In this document: positions 30,029 to 37,477 of the stretch, one piece after another
How positions within the stretch are numbered: position 1 is the stretch's first letter
Layout of the letters: every line of letters begins with the position of its first letter
Source: a virus
Virus record (IMG/VR): IMGVR_UViG_3300043436_002609
Coordinates: 1 to 39,096 of that record
Reading direction: 5' to 3' (one strand)
Length of the DNA: 39,096 nt
Notes under the pieces: model-generated
The model's database searches: none
What the model was told of the DNA's origin: nothing
The model's input: only the letters and a program-made list of their open reading frames with translations
Made by a program: the position numbers and the translations under genes

Positions 30029-30535
30029 ATGGAAATGGACTTTACAAAATACTCGGTAGAAGAATTAAGAGAACTTCAAAATAAGATTGGTTATTATTTA
30101 CAAACTCGTAATGATGATTTTGTTTATATCTGTGAGATTAGGTCGTATGGTAAAAATTGGGTGAATAAATACACCAATGAACTTGCTGTGAATGATTTGT
30201 GTGCCGATTACGATGGTTATGATGGTATTGTGGATGTATATACAACCAATCCGGATGCAGATATTAATAACTACGGTGAGGTTAACTACATCAAATCGGA
30301 GGAACAATACCGTAAGTGGAAAGATAGTGAGAAATTAATATCTTCAATAAAAAGTGCTGAGGAGAGGTTGTCAAAATGGAAAGATAGAGATAACATTCCA
30401 TTCCATTCAAGACCAACCTTTGCTCCGATGTGGACAGAACAAGATATTCTTGGGTGGAGAAATGAATTAGAAACAATTGAGTGGGACTACGAAGAGCCTG
30501 TTTCAATAAAAAAAAGTGAAGACGATTATGAGTGA
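30029..30535 (+). CDS. Unknown 168-residue protein, leaderless
   Basis: The start at 30029 (MEMDFTKYSVEELRELQNKIGYYL) is set by the promoter; the frame is open upstream but would begin before transcription. The N-terminal helix pair recalls H-NS-like or similar small coiled domains. The rest is acidic, with YDGYDGIVDVYTTNPDADINN and a Trp-rich C terminus. Head of an operon reaching 32274. Confidence 0.72.
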   Translation: MEMDFTKYSVEELRELQNKIGYYLQTRNDDFVYICEIRSYGKNWVNKYTNELAVNDLCADYDGYDGIVDVYTTNPDADINNYGEVNYIKSEEQYRKWKDSEKLISSIKSAEERLSKWKDRDNIPFHSRPTFAPMWTEQDILGWRNELETIEWDYEEPVSIKKSEDDYE

Positions 30536-30932
30536 GTATTCTTACACAGCGAATGAAATGGGTGATAAACCTCAGGGTTTAACTATGAAGGAGATTAACG
30601 AGAAATATGTTAATCGTATTATTGGGTCATTAGAGAATGATAAAGAACTTTGGGAGAGAGAAGTGATGTGTGGAATGGATGGATGTTTTGTGGATTACTA
30701 TAGTCCAAAATATCCAACAACAAACGAAGGGACTTTATCTTTTTCTGATAGGGACTACGTTAGTGCTTATATTGATGGTGAATTTGCGTGGGAAATTCCA
30801 TTTTGGGTGTATCATAATCCGTTTAGTAATAAGTCAAGACGATTAAGAAAAGCTATGAATGATATGAGAGTATATCTTATTGAGAAAGATGCTCAGGAAC
30901 GTAGAGATAAATTATATAAATCAATTGAATAA
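30528..30932 (+). CDS. Unknown 134-residue protein
   Basis: Start at 30528 (MSEYSYTANEMG), overlapping the previous gene by eight bases; an in-frame GTG at 30516 is less likely. A soluble protein with WEREVMCGMDGCFVDYYSPKYP and a charged C-terminal helix. No recognised motif. Confidence 0.72.
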   Translation: MSEYSYTANEMGDKPQGLTMKEINEKYVNRIIGSLENDKELWEREVMCGMDGCFVDYYSPKYPTTNEGTLSFSDRDYVSAYIDGEFAWEIPFWVYHNPFSNKSRRLRKAMNDMRVYLIEKDAQERRDKLYKSIE

Positions 30933-30933
30933 T

Positions 30934-31134
30934 ATGTGGGTAGAAACTAAATTAGTAATGGATGGAGGTTACCAAGAGGCAATCATCCAACCAAGTCCGG
31001 CACAGAATTCGGTTGTCTTAAACATCGTTGAGGTGGAAGAACCGGGTTCAGCAAGATTATATATGTCTTATGATGAGGCGTTGAGATTGGCAAATGAATT
31101 AATAGATTTTGTAAGTAAAAATAGAGGAAAGTAA
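30934..31134 (+). CDS. Small unknown protein
   Basis: 66 residues from the ATG at 30934 (MWVETKLVMDGG), one base after the preceding stop. Beta-hairpins followed by a helix (YDEALRLANELIDFVSK). Overlaps the GIY-YIG gene by TAATG. Confidence 0.68.
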   Translation: MWVETKLVMDGGYQEAIIQPSPAQNSVVLNIVEVEEPGSARLYMSYDEALRLANELIDFVSKNRGK

Positions 31135-31742
31135 TGGAAGGTTACATTTATTTAGGTCAATACTACGATGTGTTGGGTAGAACCTTAACATTATCGGATA
31201 AGAAAATTGGATTGTCCAAAGACCCTGTATCGAGAGAATATCAACTTAATAGGACCAAGTCACCAATAGGTTATTCAATCATTGCTGTGTATAAGGTTGA
31301 TGATATGAATAAAGTTGAGAAGATGTTACATTCCATATTGGATAGTCGTAGAGTATTTGGTGAGTGGTTTAAAGATGATGAGGACACATTAACCGGTGAG
31401 TTCATTAACTTTATGAATACGTATGGTGGAGTTGTGTGTGACATCAATGAGATTAAAGAATCGAGAGAATCGTTACAATCAACTCCGGACACAAGATTAA
31501 TTGACTTGGCAAATGGATTTGGTAAAGATACAGTATTAATCAGAACTTATTTGGGGAATGATTATGAAGTGATACTAACAACAAAGGGGATGTTGGTCTT
31601 CAATGGGGAGTATTTTGATACACCAAACAAGTTATATAATAACGGAGTGGTAAAATTCGTTAAGGGAGTTAAAGGTGGTAGTGGTACAAACAACCTATCA
31701 CAATTCAAAGTTAAAGAAACAGGTGAACGATTAAAAGATTAA
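31134..31742 (+). CDS. GIY-YIG nuclease-superfamily protein (T5orf172 type)
   Basis: 202 residues. GYIYLGQ (3-9), KKIGLSKDPVSREYQLN (23-39), VEKMLHSILD (61-70) and RVFGEWF (73-79) correspond to the GIY, YIG/Arg, Glu and GEWF positions of T5orf172/MUG113-like nuclease domains. The C-terminal 100 residues are a second, beta-rich domain (YEVILTTKGMLVFNGEYFDTPN) resembling substrate-recognition modules. It may cut DNA or be a modified-base or defence-related nuclease. It is expressed from a host-type promoter, not next to introns, so it need not be a homing enzyme. Confidence 0.8.
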   Translation: MEGYIYLGQYYDVLGRTLTLSDKKIGLSKDPVSREYQLNRTKSPIGYSIIAVYKVDDMNKVEKMLHSILDSRRVFGEWFKDDEDTLTGEFINFMNTYGGVVCDINEIKESRESLQSTPDTRLIDLANGFGKDTVLIRTYLGNDYEVILTTKGMLVFNGEYFDTPNKLYNNGVVKFVKGVKGGSGTNNLSQFKVKETGERLKD

Positions 31743-31744
31743 TT

Positions 31745-32080
31745 ATGGAAAAGAAATTAGGAAAAATTGAGTCGGTAAGTTTTGGTCTTGGTGGATATCA
31801 AGGAGCAATGTTAGGGCTTCACGTTACACTAGGTAATGGGAGTTGGGGTGTTGGAGATACAAAATCAAATTGGGATGCGGAACAAATAAAGTGGTCAGAA
31901 CATAGTAAATGGTCTGAAGAAGACAGAGATGGTTGGTACGCTGAGATTATGAGATATATTTCATCTTTACTCAAAGACGCTAAGGTCGATTCAGTTGACA
32001 AATTAAAAGGAAAGCCGGTTGAGGTAACCCTTGATGGAAATATGTTAAAGAGTTGGAGAATATTGACTGAAGTATTGTAA
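31745..32080 (+). CDS. Conserved-type phage protein of unknown function
   Basis: 111 residues. The C-terminal pattern SSLLKDAKVDSVDKLKGKPVEVTLDGN ... KSWRILTEVL is familiar from small hypothetical proteins of many unrelated phages, whose function is unknown to me. The N-terminal half is Gly-rich and beta-like (SFGLGGYQGAMLGLHVTLG). Overlaps the next start by one base. Confidence 0.8.
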   Translation: MEKKLGKIESVSFGLGGYQGAMLGLHVTLGNGSWGVGDTKSNWDAEQIKWSEHSKWSEEDRDGWYAEIMRYISSLLKDAKVDSVDKLKGKPVEVTLDGNMLKSWRILTEVL

Positions 32081-32274
32081 TGTCAGAGTATAATTATGCG
32101 AAGATAGAGACAATAGATGGTGAGCTCGTAGGATATATTGCTATGGAGATTGATGCAGAGAATGAGGTGGCGGTGTTGGACTATGTTGCTGATAATGGTT
32201 ACGTCTTACTCAAATCCACAAAGGAAGAATATGATGGTGCTGATGAAGAATATACTGAAATCAACATCCAATAA
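32080..32274 (+). CDS. Small acidic protein
   Basis: 64 residues, strongly acidic with alternating strand residues (NYAKIETIDGELVGYIAME and EEYDGADEEYTEINIQ). Last gene of the host-promoter operon, with a terminator four bases after its stop. Function unknown. Confidence 0.68.
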   Translation: MSEYNYAKIETIDGELVGYIAMEIDAENEVAVLDYVADNGYVLLKSTKEEYDGADEEYTEINIQ

Positions 32275-32278
32275 TAAT

Positions 32279-32304
32279 AACCCTCACAAACGTGGGGGTT
32301 TTTA
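32279..32304 (+). terminator. Intrinsic terminator
   Basis: AACCCTCAC (32279-32287) pairs with GTGGGGGTT (32292-32300), then T. The same stem sequence as the terminator at 10696-10718. Confidence 0.82.
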
Positions 32305-32314
32305 ATTTATATGA

Positions 32315-32322
32315 TATTTATT
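32315..32322 (+). promoter_or_regulatory. TATTTATT element (putative late promoter)
   Basis: TGATATTTATTAATATG: three bases before the ATG at 32326. It heads the six-gene leader operon to 34887. Confidence 0.5.
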
Positions 32323-32325
32323 AAT

Positions 32326-32655
32326 ATGAAGATTTTGATAATAGAAAGCCGAAGAGACCAATTAGCTAAAAAAGAATTAGATAAAGCCTTCTCTAATATG
32401 TATGAAGATGTTAGTTATATGACAGATAGTGTTGGAGAACAAAAAAAAATCGAATTTCGTAATGGTGATGGTGTTATTATGCTTTATGGTGATAGAAATA
32501 AAACGTTATATATTTGTGAAGATGTGGTAAAACCAATTACATATTTTAGTTATACTCCACCTGAAGTAAAAAGGTTAGTTGGTAAATGGTTCTCGGAGTT
32601 TTTTGAGTTACCGGTTGAAAAAGTTCATCACGTAAATAAACATATATTAAACTAA
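32326..32655 (+). CDS. Leader protein, paralogue of 34552-34887
   Basis: 109 residues from the ATG at 32326. The leader MKILIIESRRDQL has I-I-E at 5-7. The body aligns by eye with the protein at 34552: FRNGDGVIMLYG, then TLYICEDVVKPITYFSY, then EVKRLVGKWFSEFFELPVEKV, against FKDSDGKIILKW, GLYVYRDFWLPLSVFSF and ELQRVIFWWFKDRIRLEPEEV. The family is unknown. First gene of an operon of leader proteins. Confidence 0.78.
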   Translation: MKILIIESRRDQLAKKELDKAFSNMYEDVSYMTDSVGEQKKIEFRNGDGVIMLYGDRNKTLYICEDVVKPITYFSYTPPEVKRLVGKWFSEFFELPVEKVHHVNKHILN

Positions 32656-32656
32656 T

Positions 32657-33250
32657 ATGAAAAATTTAATTAGAAAAATATTACGAGAGGAAGTTCAGAA
32701 GAGATTTACAAAATCTAATCCGAACTTTGAACGTATTATTATTAAACATATGGAGAGTATAATCTCCAATTCAAAAAGAATTATTCCACCACCTGAAGAT
32801 AACTATGGTATCTTTATTGAAGAGTGGTGTAAAGGTGGTAAGAAAGTTATTGAAGCCAGATATCATATTGATGATGAAACTGATGAATTTTTCACAGGTG
32901 ATTTGTATGTTGATGCGGAGGAGATTGAGTTTTTATCCAAAATGTTACAGGTTAGAAAGACATTTATTTATAATGTGATAACCGAATGGTATGATGATAG
33001 ATACACACCCAAATTTGGACAAGAGACCGGTCATCCGGAATTTGAAATTTATGAAACTTTGGAAACTGATGACCCTCGTAAATGTTATGAGATGGTTGAT
33101 ACTGATAAGTTGAGTAGAGAATATATGATTGATTATTTAGATACTCAAACATTAAAAAGAAGAAGTGAATTGGAAGAATTACCTGATGATAAACTAAAAT
33201 CTGACTACAGAAGTGTTTATAACGCACGATTGAATAATATAGGTACATAA
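32657..33250 (+). CDS. Leader-bearing unknown protein (MKNLIRKILREE type)
   Basis: 197 residues. The class-B leader MKNLIRKILREEVQK is followed by a short basic stretch, then an acidic beta/helical body with YHIDDETDEFFTGDLYVDAEE and a helical C terminus. No enzymatic motif is recognised. Overlaps the next gene by one base (TAATG). Confidence 0.8.
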   Translation: MKNLIRKILREEVQKRFTKSNPNFERIIIKHMESIISNSKRIIPPPEDNYGIFIEEWCKGGKKVIEARYHIDDETDEFFTGDLYVDAEEIEFLSKMLQVRKTFIYNVITEWYDDRYTPKFGQETGHPEFEIYETLETDDPRKCYEMVDTDKLSREYMIDYLDTQTLKRRSELEELPDDKLKSDYRSVYNARLNNIGT

Positions 33251-33558
33251 TGAAAGTAATAATCACAGAAAATAGGTTAAATAGTTCAATTGAGAAATAT
33301 ATTCTTAAAGGATATCCTATGGTTAAAAGGGTGTTTTTTACAACAAAGTTAATTCGTTTAGCCGGTGAACCAAATGAAAAAGGTGAGAATGATATTGTTA
33401 GAAATATACTAAACATTGACTTCATTGATGGTAAGATGACACATAGTCCAAGTTATATGGCTAGACAAATAAGAAATGATATTAATTCAATGTTTGGTCT
33501 TTATATTAATACATATGGTGCAAGTTGGGGTATGGAAGTTAAAATGGTAAGGGACTAA
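33250..33558 (+). CDS. Leader-bearing unknown protein (MKVIITE type)
   Basis: 102 residues; the leader MKVIITENRLNSSIEKYI has I-T-E at 5-7. The body is basic in its first half and then has FIDGKMTHSPSYMARQIRNDINSMFGLYI. No domain recognised. Coupled by TAATG at both ends. Confidence 0.75.
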   Translation: MKVIITENRLNSSIEKYILKGYPMVKRVFFTTKLIRLAGEPNEKGENDIVRNILNIDFIDGKMTHSPSYMARQIRNDINSMFGLYINTYGASWGMEVKMVRD

Positions 33559-34169
33559 TGAAAGTAATTATAACAGAAACACAATATAGAAAACTACAAG
33601 AACAACGAGTGAAGGGGGAAGAGATTACTCCCGGAAGATTTATTGTTCATTCATCAAATCCATCAAATAGAGATAATATTTCAACTACAGGTCTTCAGGT
33701 ATCTTTGGGGGAATGTTATTTGATTTATGCCGATAGTAATTATGGTGAAGATGAAGAATGTATTCCTGCTGTGTTTGCAACAGATAGTTTAAAGAAGAAA
33801 GATATGTTTGATTCAACTTATGATGATGACATATGGGTGATTGATACTGAAAGAGCTGGTGTGCAATGGTATAAAGACGCTCATTTTGAGGGTGGTGATA
33901 CTAAACATATCGTTACCTTTGGGGATATTCCGGCGAATGCCGTTAGATTAATATACAAAGGAACAGGTGGTGATACTTGGAATCATCATGATGAAGAAGA
34001 ATTAACATTAAGTGAAATGATTAAGTTAGATATTAAAGTTGGTGATACTCTAATGGGGGGTAAATTTAAAAACAAAAAAGTTATTGTTAAGACAATAGAA
34101 AAAAATGATAAAGGTGACATCACAATTAATGGTAAACCATTATTGAGATTTAGAATTATAAAAGAATGA
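33558..34169 (+). CDS. Putative ADP-ribosyltransferase-like protein with leader
   Basis: 203 residues. The leader MKVIITETQYRKLQEQ matches the T4-type pattern. The body contains FIVHSSNPSNRDNISTTGL (28-46), AVFATD (71-76), DIWVIDTERAGVQWYKD (91-107) and VTFGDIPANAVRLIY (119-133). A His-Ser near the first strand, a Gly-Leu after a helix, and a W-x-ID ... W segment followed by a final strand are the layout of small ADP-ribosyltransferase or RNA 2'-phosphotransferase-like domains in phages. The catalytic residues cannot be confirmed by eye. If correct it parallels Alt, the T4 internal-head ADP-ribosyltransferase. Confidence 0.6.
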   Translation: MKVIITETQYRKLQEQRVKGEEITPGRFIVHSSNPSNRDNISTTGLQVSLGECYLIYADSNYGEDEECIPAVFATDSLKKKDMFDSTYDDDIWVIDTERAGVQWYKDAHFEGGDTKHIVTFGDIPANAVRLIYKGTGGDTWNHHDEEELTLSEMIKLDIKVGDTLMGGKFKNKKVIVKTIEKNDKGDITINGKPLLRFRIIKE

Positions 34170-34555
34170 AAGTAATTATATCAGAAAATAAAGTTAATCA
34201 GATTATACGTAAGTATTTAGACAAAGAATTTTATCCGGATTATGGGTGGAATGAAAATACAAGACACGGTTCATATCAAAGAGATGTTGATAAGTGGGGT
34301 GATATTGTTTTCTTTATAGATGATGCTGATAGCTACATTTACTATGGGTGTAACGCAAATGCTGGTCCGGAAGATGAATTCTTTGCTGGTTATGGTCACT
34401 TACATAATTATAAATGTCCTTTACTATCTATATATCCGAGAGTTGGTCAAGAACTAACATCTTTATTTGGTGATAGATGGTTACCGGTATTTAAGGAATG
34501 GTTTGAAGAAAACACAGGATTAAATGTTGCTCAAATAACTAATGATTATATATGA
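34166..34555 (+). CDS. Leader-bearing unknown protein (MKVIISE type)
   Basis: 129 residues; the leader MKVIISENKVNQIIRKYLD has I-S-E at 5-7. The C-terminal part (CPLLSIYPRVGQELTSLFG ... FKEWFEENTGLNVAQI) has the same order of strand, helix and WF-containing helix as 32326 and 34552, so it may be a distant relative. Overlaps both neighbours by four bases (ATGA). Confidence 0.75.
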   Translation: MKVIISENKVNQIIRKYLDKEFYPDYGWNENTRHGSYQRDVDKWGDIVFFIDDADSYIYYGCNANAGPEDEFFAGYGHLHNYKCPLLSIYPRVGQELTSLFGDRWLPVFKEWFEENTGLNVAQITNDYI

Positions 34556-34887
34556 GAGTACTTCTTACAGAAGATAAAAGAAGACAATTATCCTATAAGG
34601 TATTAGATAATGTCTTGAGTAAATTAACACGTGAAGATAAAGATATGAATGTAAATTCAGTGTTTAGTAATCACCGAGTGTTATTCAAAGATAGTGATGG
34701 TAAAATTATATTGAAATGGTTAGAGAATAATGGGGGATTATATGTTTATAGGGATTTTTGGTTACCTCTATCGGTTTTCTCATTTGGTGAGGAAGAACTA
34801 CAAAGAGTTATTTTTTGGTGGTTTAAAGATAGAATAAGGTTAGAACCCGAAGAAGTATATTTGATGGGGTATCACAATGAGGATTAA
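34552..34887 (+). CDS. Leader protein, paralogue of 32326-32655
   Basis: 111 residues; the leader MRVLLTEDKRRQL has L-T-E at 5-7. The body is paralogous to 32326-32655 (see that entry), including the acidic-Gly-Lys strand, the PLSVFSF turn and the WWF helix. It is the last gene of the operon. Its stop codon lies in the left arm of a 14-base perfect inverted repeat, which may end the transcript. Confidence 0.78.
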   Translation: MRVLLTEDKRRQLSYKVLDNVLSKLTREDKDMNVNSVFSNHRVLFKDSDGKIILKWLENNGGLYVYRDFWLPLSVFSFGEEELQRVIFWWFKDRIRLEPEEVYLMGYHNED

Positions 34888-34940
34888 ATGTCCGTTATTC
34901 TAATCAAAAACAATAATAATGTTTGTAATAACGGACATTT
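34886..34940. repeat. 14-base perfect inverted repeat
   Basis: AAATGTCCGTTATT (34886-34899) and AATAACGGACATTT (34927-34940), with 27 bases between. There is no T run, so it is not a classical terminator; it could be an RNA 3'-end stabiliser, a protein-binding site or a recombination site. Confidence 0.85.
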
Positions 34941-34996
34941 ACATTTATTCGTACCAAAAAGTGTTATCTATTACATTTATTCGTACCAAAAAGTGT
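34939..34996. repeat. Two copies of a 26-base direct repeat
   Basis: Identical copies of a 26-base unit (TTACATTTATTCGTACC followed by A5GTGT) at 34939-34964 and 34971-34996, six bases apart (period 32). The first copy begins inside the right arm of the inverted repeat. Directly repeated, non-coding, and adjacent to other structure: a binding-site array or a recombination or replication site. Confidence 0.9.
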
Positions 34997-35075
34997 AATC
35001 AACAGATATATTTCATTTGCGTAACACTACACAATGCGTAGTAAACCGTGAATAAAATATATTACCAATCACCAC

Positions 35076-35106
35076 AAGATAAACCCCAAAAGGTGGGGTC
35101 TATCTT
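35076..35106. repeat. Long hairpin downstream of the direct repeats
   Basis: AAGATAAACCCCA (35076-35088) pairs with TGGGGTCTATCTT (35094-35106) with one mismatch. It lies 15 bases beyond the stop of the minus-strand gene at 35121 and probably shapes its mRNA end. The stretch 34997-35075 shows only a short repeat of TGCGTA and nothing else I recognise. Confidence 0.75.
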
Positions 35107-35120
35107 ACCACAAAAAGTAA

Positions 35121-35405
35121 CTACTTCATATTCTTCAATATTGACTTGATGATTTCGATGGATTCCTTGTCCTGTTTGGTTTTAACTTTCTTGTTATTCA
35201 AGTAGGATAATGATTCCTCAAGCTCTTCACGTTTATCGGCAGGTTTCATAGGTGAGTTGGGAACCTGAATAGTTGATTCAGTTACGGGAACTCTAACGTA
35301 TTTGATTTCCGGTTGAGTTGTTGGGTATAAAGTATTATATACTTTAATGGCGTTATCGGACCCTTTGGTTGTTAGACGGATGATTAAGTATTTAAGTAAT
35401 TTCAT
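35121..35405 (-). CDS. Unknown 94-residue protein, leaderless
   Basis: MKLLKYLIIRLTTKGSDN at the N terminus, a Pro-rich centre (VPVTESTIQVPNSPMKPADK), and a Lys/Glu-rich helical C terminus (about 56-94). On the minus strand TATCTTTG (35410-35417) sits four bases before the ATG, the same leaderless spacing as at 12560, 26713 and 30029, although no good TTG box is visible at the right distance. The domain is not recognised. Confidence 0.72.
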   Translation of the reverse strand: MKLLKYLIIRLTTKGSDNAIKVYNTLYPTTQPEIKYVRVPVTESTIQVPNSPMKPADKREELEESLSYLNNKKVKTKQDKESIEIIKSILKNMK

Positions 35406-35409
35406 ACTT

Positions 35410-35417
35410 CAAAGATA
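35410..35417 (-). promoter_or_regulatory. TATCTTTG box, minus strand
   Basis: An exact Bacteroidota -7 box four bases upstream of the ATG at 35405. The expected -33 position holds AAGCGG rather than TTTG, so promoter strength is doubtful. Confidence 0.55.
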
Positions 35418-35449
35418 CAACATATATTTAATTATTCCGCTTAGTAAGA

Positions 35450-35457
35450 TATTTATA
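35450..35457 (+). promoter_or_regulatory. TATTTATA element (distal)
   Basis: AAGATATTTATAAATAAAAAA, 61 bases before the ATG at 35519. The context closely matches the element at 10734-10741. Confidence 0.45.
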
Positions 35458-35507
35458 AATAAAAAAATACGTCAATATAACAATTAAAACTGTTTCACCA
35501 AACATTA

Positions 35508-35515
35508 TATTTATC
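35508..35515 (+). promoter_or_regulatory. TATTTATC element (proximal)
   Basis: ATTATATTTATCATTATG, three bases before the ATG at 35519. With the distal copy this is the only operon here with two elements in tandem. Confidence 0.45.
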
Positions 35516-35518
35516 ATT

Positions 35519-36292
35519 ATGAATTTAAACGAAGATATACAAAGAATAAGAGAGATTATGATTTCCGAAGAGATGGTTCAGTCCGATGCTTGGAAATCAA
35601 TTAAGAATACTTTAGATATTCTTAAAAAGAAAAAGAAAGTATTACTACTTAGTTGTTCCAATAGATATAATTGGGATGATAAAAACATAGACATTCCAAA
35701 GTCAAAAATGATTGCGATGTACCTGAACGATGAGTTGGGTGATAAGTCAGTTCTAATAGATGTTTCGGAACTTAATATTGTTTCTTGTGAGGGAAATGTA
35801 TCGAGAAAGGATGGTAACTCTTGTGGATTACTGAAAGCGATGCTCAAAGATAAGAAAAAGAATCCATCGGGAGACCATAGATGTTGGGCAAGTTATAACA
35901 ACCCAAAGGATGAGTTATGGAAGATTTCCAAAGAGTTGTTTGAATCTGACGCTGTTATATTCTTTAGTTCGGTAAGGTGGGGACAAACAAATATGTTTTA
36001 TCAGAACTTAATTGAGAGACTGACTTGGATTGAGAATAGACACGCAACATTGGGGGAATCAAATCTTGTAAAAGATATTGAGACCGGTTTCATTTGTGTT
36101 GGGCAGAATTGGAACGGGGAGACAGTAAGTGAAACACAGAAGGAAGTACATGGATTCTACGGATTCAAACCAAACGATGATTTATATTGGAATTGGCAGT
36201 ACACCAAGAAAGTGACTGACGAGACTCAAAAATCGTATAAAGATTCGCACAAGAAGTTTATTAAAGATACTAAATTACCGGACTTCAAATAA
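35519..36292 (+). CDS. Flavodoxin/FMN-reductase-fold protein with leader
   Basis: 257 residues. The class-C leader MNLNEDIQRIREIMISEE has I-S-E at 15-17. The body begins with a strand and phosphate-binding-like loop (VLLLSCSNRYNW, 41-52), has SDAVIFFSSVRWGQTNMFYQNLIERLTW (143-170), the usual flavin-loop and helix signature of NADPH-dependent FMN reductases, and then GFICVGQNWNGET (190-202). It likely binds flavin and may carry out redox chemistry; an inactive structural use of the fold is possible. First of four genes with the same leader. Confidence 0.8.
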   Translation: MNLNEDIQRIREIMISEEMVQSDAWKSIKNTLDILKKKKKVLLLSCSNRYNWDDKNIDIPKSKMIAMYLNDELGDKSVLIDVSELNIVSCEGNVSRKDGNSCGLLKAMLKDKKKNPSGDHRCWASYNNPKDELWKISKELFESDAVIFFSSVRWGQTNMFYQNLIERLTWIENRHATLGESNLVKDIETGFICVGQNWNGETVSETQKEVHGFYGFKPNDDLYWNWQYTKKVTDETQKSYKDSHKKFIKDTKLPDFK

Positions 36293-36293
36293 T

Positions 36294-37052
36294 ATGAACT
36301 TACAAGAGAACATACATAGAATCCATCAGATGATGGGGGTAATCAATGAAGGGTTGCATGATACATCTTGGGAAAATGACGAGGGGGATAAAATCACCCT
36401 TATTGATTTATTAAACGCCACAGAAGATATTCCGGTGAGGAAAATATCTGTAGAAGAATTAAAGTCACACTTATTATCGTGGGATGGGGATGAAGATGAG
36501 GTTAGAAAGATAGAAAGCGCTGACTTACAATATCCAATATTAATCTTTGTTAATGATGATGGGGAGTTCATAACGATTATAGATGGGCACCACAGAGCAC
36601 AGAAAGCCGCAAGACAAGGATTAGAAACAATTAGAGCAAAAGTAATACCGATTAATTCCTTACCAAAACATATTAAACAAGTGTTTAAACATATGATGAG
36701 CGAGGGTAAAGACGCTTATGTTTCAAGAGCTTCTTTTGACCAAGAGTATGAAGATGAATATCCAAAGTGGGGGAAAACTATGGTTAAGTTTTTAGATATG
36801 GCAATAAACGCGTATGATGAGAATGATAATGTAATTATATTGTTTAATGATAAAGACCTTAAAAAAACTTTAATGAGATACGATAAAAAGGACGAACAAA
36901 TATGGTGGGACTATTCATTACATGATGAGTTAGTTCAATTTGTTCCTTTTGGATATGTGTCAAGACATTACAGGTATGCGGTTCAGGACTACTTTAAGAA
37001 ACATTTCCCTGAATATGGGGTTAGACAAATAACCGGAGCAAATATTGGATAA
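36294..37052 (+). CDS. ParB/sulfiredoxin-fold protein with leader
   Basis: 252 residues. The leader MNLQENIHRIHQMMGVINEG has I-N-E at 17-19. Residues about 48-118 match the ParB-N/Srx fold: a strand-helix (VRKISVEELKSHLL), YPILIFVNDDGEFITIIDGHHR and AQKAARQGLETIRAKVI, with the diagnostic DGHHRAQKA at 97-105. This fold occurs in ParB CTPases, phage kinases and nucleases. The C-terminal part is acidic and unrecognised. Leader DNA is nearly identical to that at 37478. Overlaps the next gene by one base. Confidence 0.82.
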   Translation: MNLQENIHRIHQMMGVINEGLHDTSWENDEGDKITLIDLLNATEDIPVRKISVEELKSHLLSWDGDEDEVRKIESADLQYPILIFVNDDGEFITIIDGHHRAQKAARQGLETIRAKVIPINSLPKHIKQVFKHMMSEGKDAYVSRASFDQEYEDEYPKWGKTMVKFLDMAINAYDENDNVIILFNDKDLKKTLMRYDKKDEQIWWDYSLHDELVQFVPFGYVSRHYRYAVQDYFKKHFPEYGVRQITGANIG

Positions 37053-37474
37053 TGAACTTAATAGAAAACATACAAAGAATTAATACCTTAATCTCTGAAA
37101 ATGACAGGGATAAAGCCATCAGAAATATGATTGACAAGATGGGTGTTGCTGACGCCATTAAAATGACGGGGAATTACTATGTGATTGAGCCATACTTAAA
37201 GGAAATTGACAAAGTAAATTATATTAAAGAGAAAATTATAGAAATAAATGATGATGGTAGTGGTTTTGCTTTACACGAGATAAATGAAGAACCAATTCAT
37301 TTTAGTGAACAGGATGGTGAATTACGTCAAATAGAATATTTGGGTAAGAACCGAGCTATGGTAGATGTTTATGATGAGGATATGGGTACTCATTTAGGTG
37401 ATTATAATATTCCATATGAAAGTTTGCCGGGGCAAATACTTGATGAATTGGTTGAGATATTAATCAATAAGTAA
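37052..37474 (+). CDS. Leader protein, paralogue of 37478-37936
   Basis: 140 residues; the leader MNLIENIQRINTLISEND has I-S-E at 14-16. The body aligns with the next protein throughout: RNMIDKMGVADAIKMTGNY with KNMISKYGLYHTIKLMGGY, YIKEKIIE with FIRDAIKQ, DGELRQIEYLG with DDELQQIEYFN, and VDVYDED with IDVYDGE. It is therefore a tandem duplication. The family is otherwise unknown. Confidence 0.8.
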   Translation: MNLIENIQRINTLISENDRDKAIRNMIDKMGVADAIKMTGNYYVIEPYLKEIDKVNYIKEKIIEINDDGSGFALHEINEEPIHFSEQDGELRQIEYLGKNRAMVDVYDEDMGTHLGDYNIPYESLPGQILDELVEILINK

Positions 37475-37477
37475 GAT

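Noticed and set aside
34939-34996. Two direct repeats considered as a minimal CRISPR array
   Set aside because: Only two copies with a 6-base spacer, no palindromic repeat ends and no cas gene.
36294-37052. Chromosome-partitioning ParB
   Set aside because: Only the ParB-N fold signature is present. There is no helix-turn-helix ParB core, no ParA neighbour and no parS-like array.
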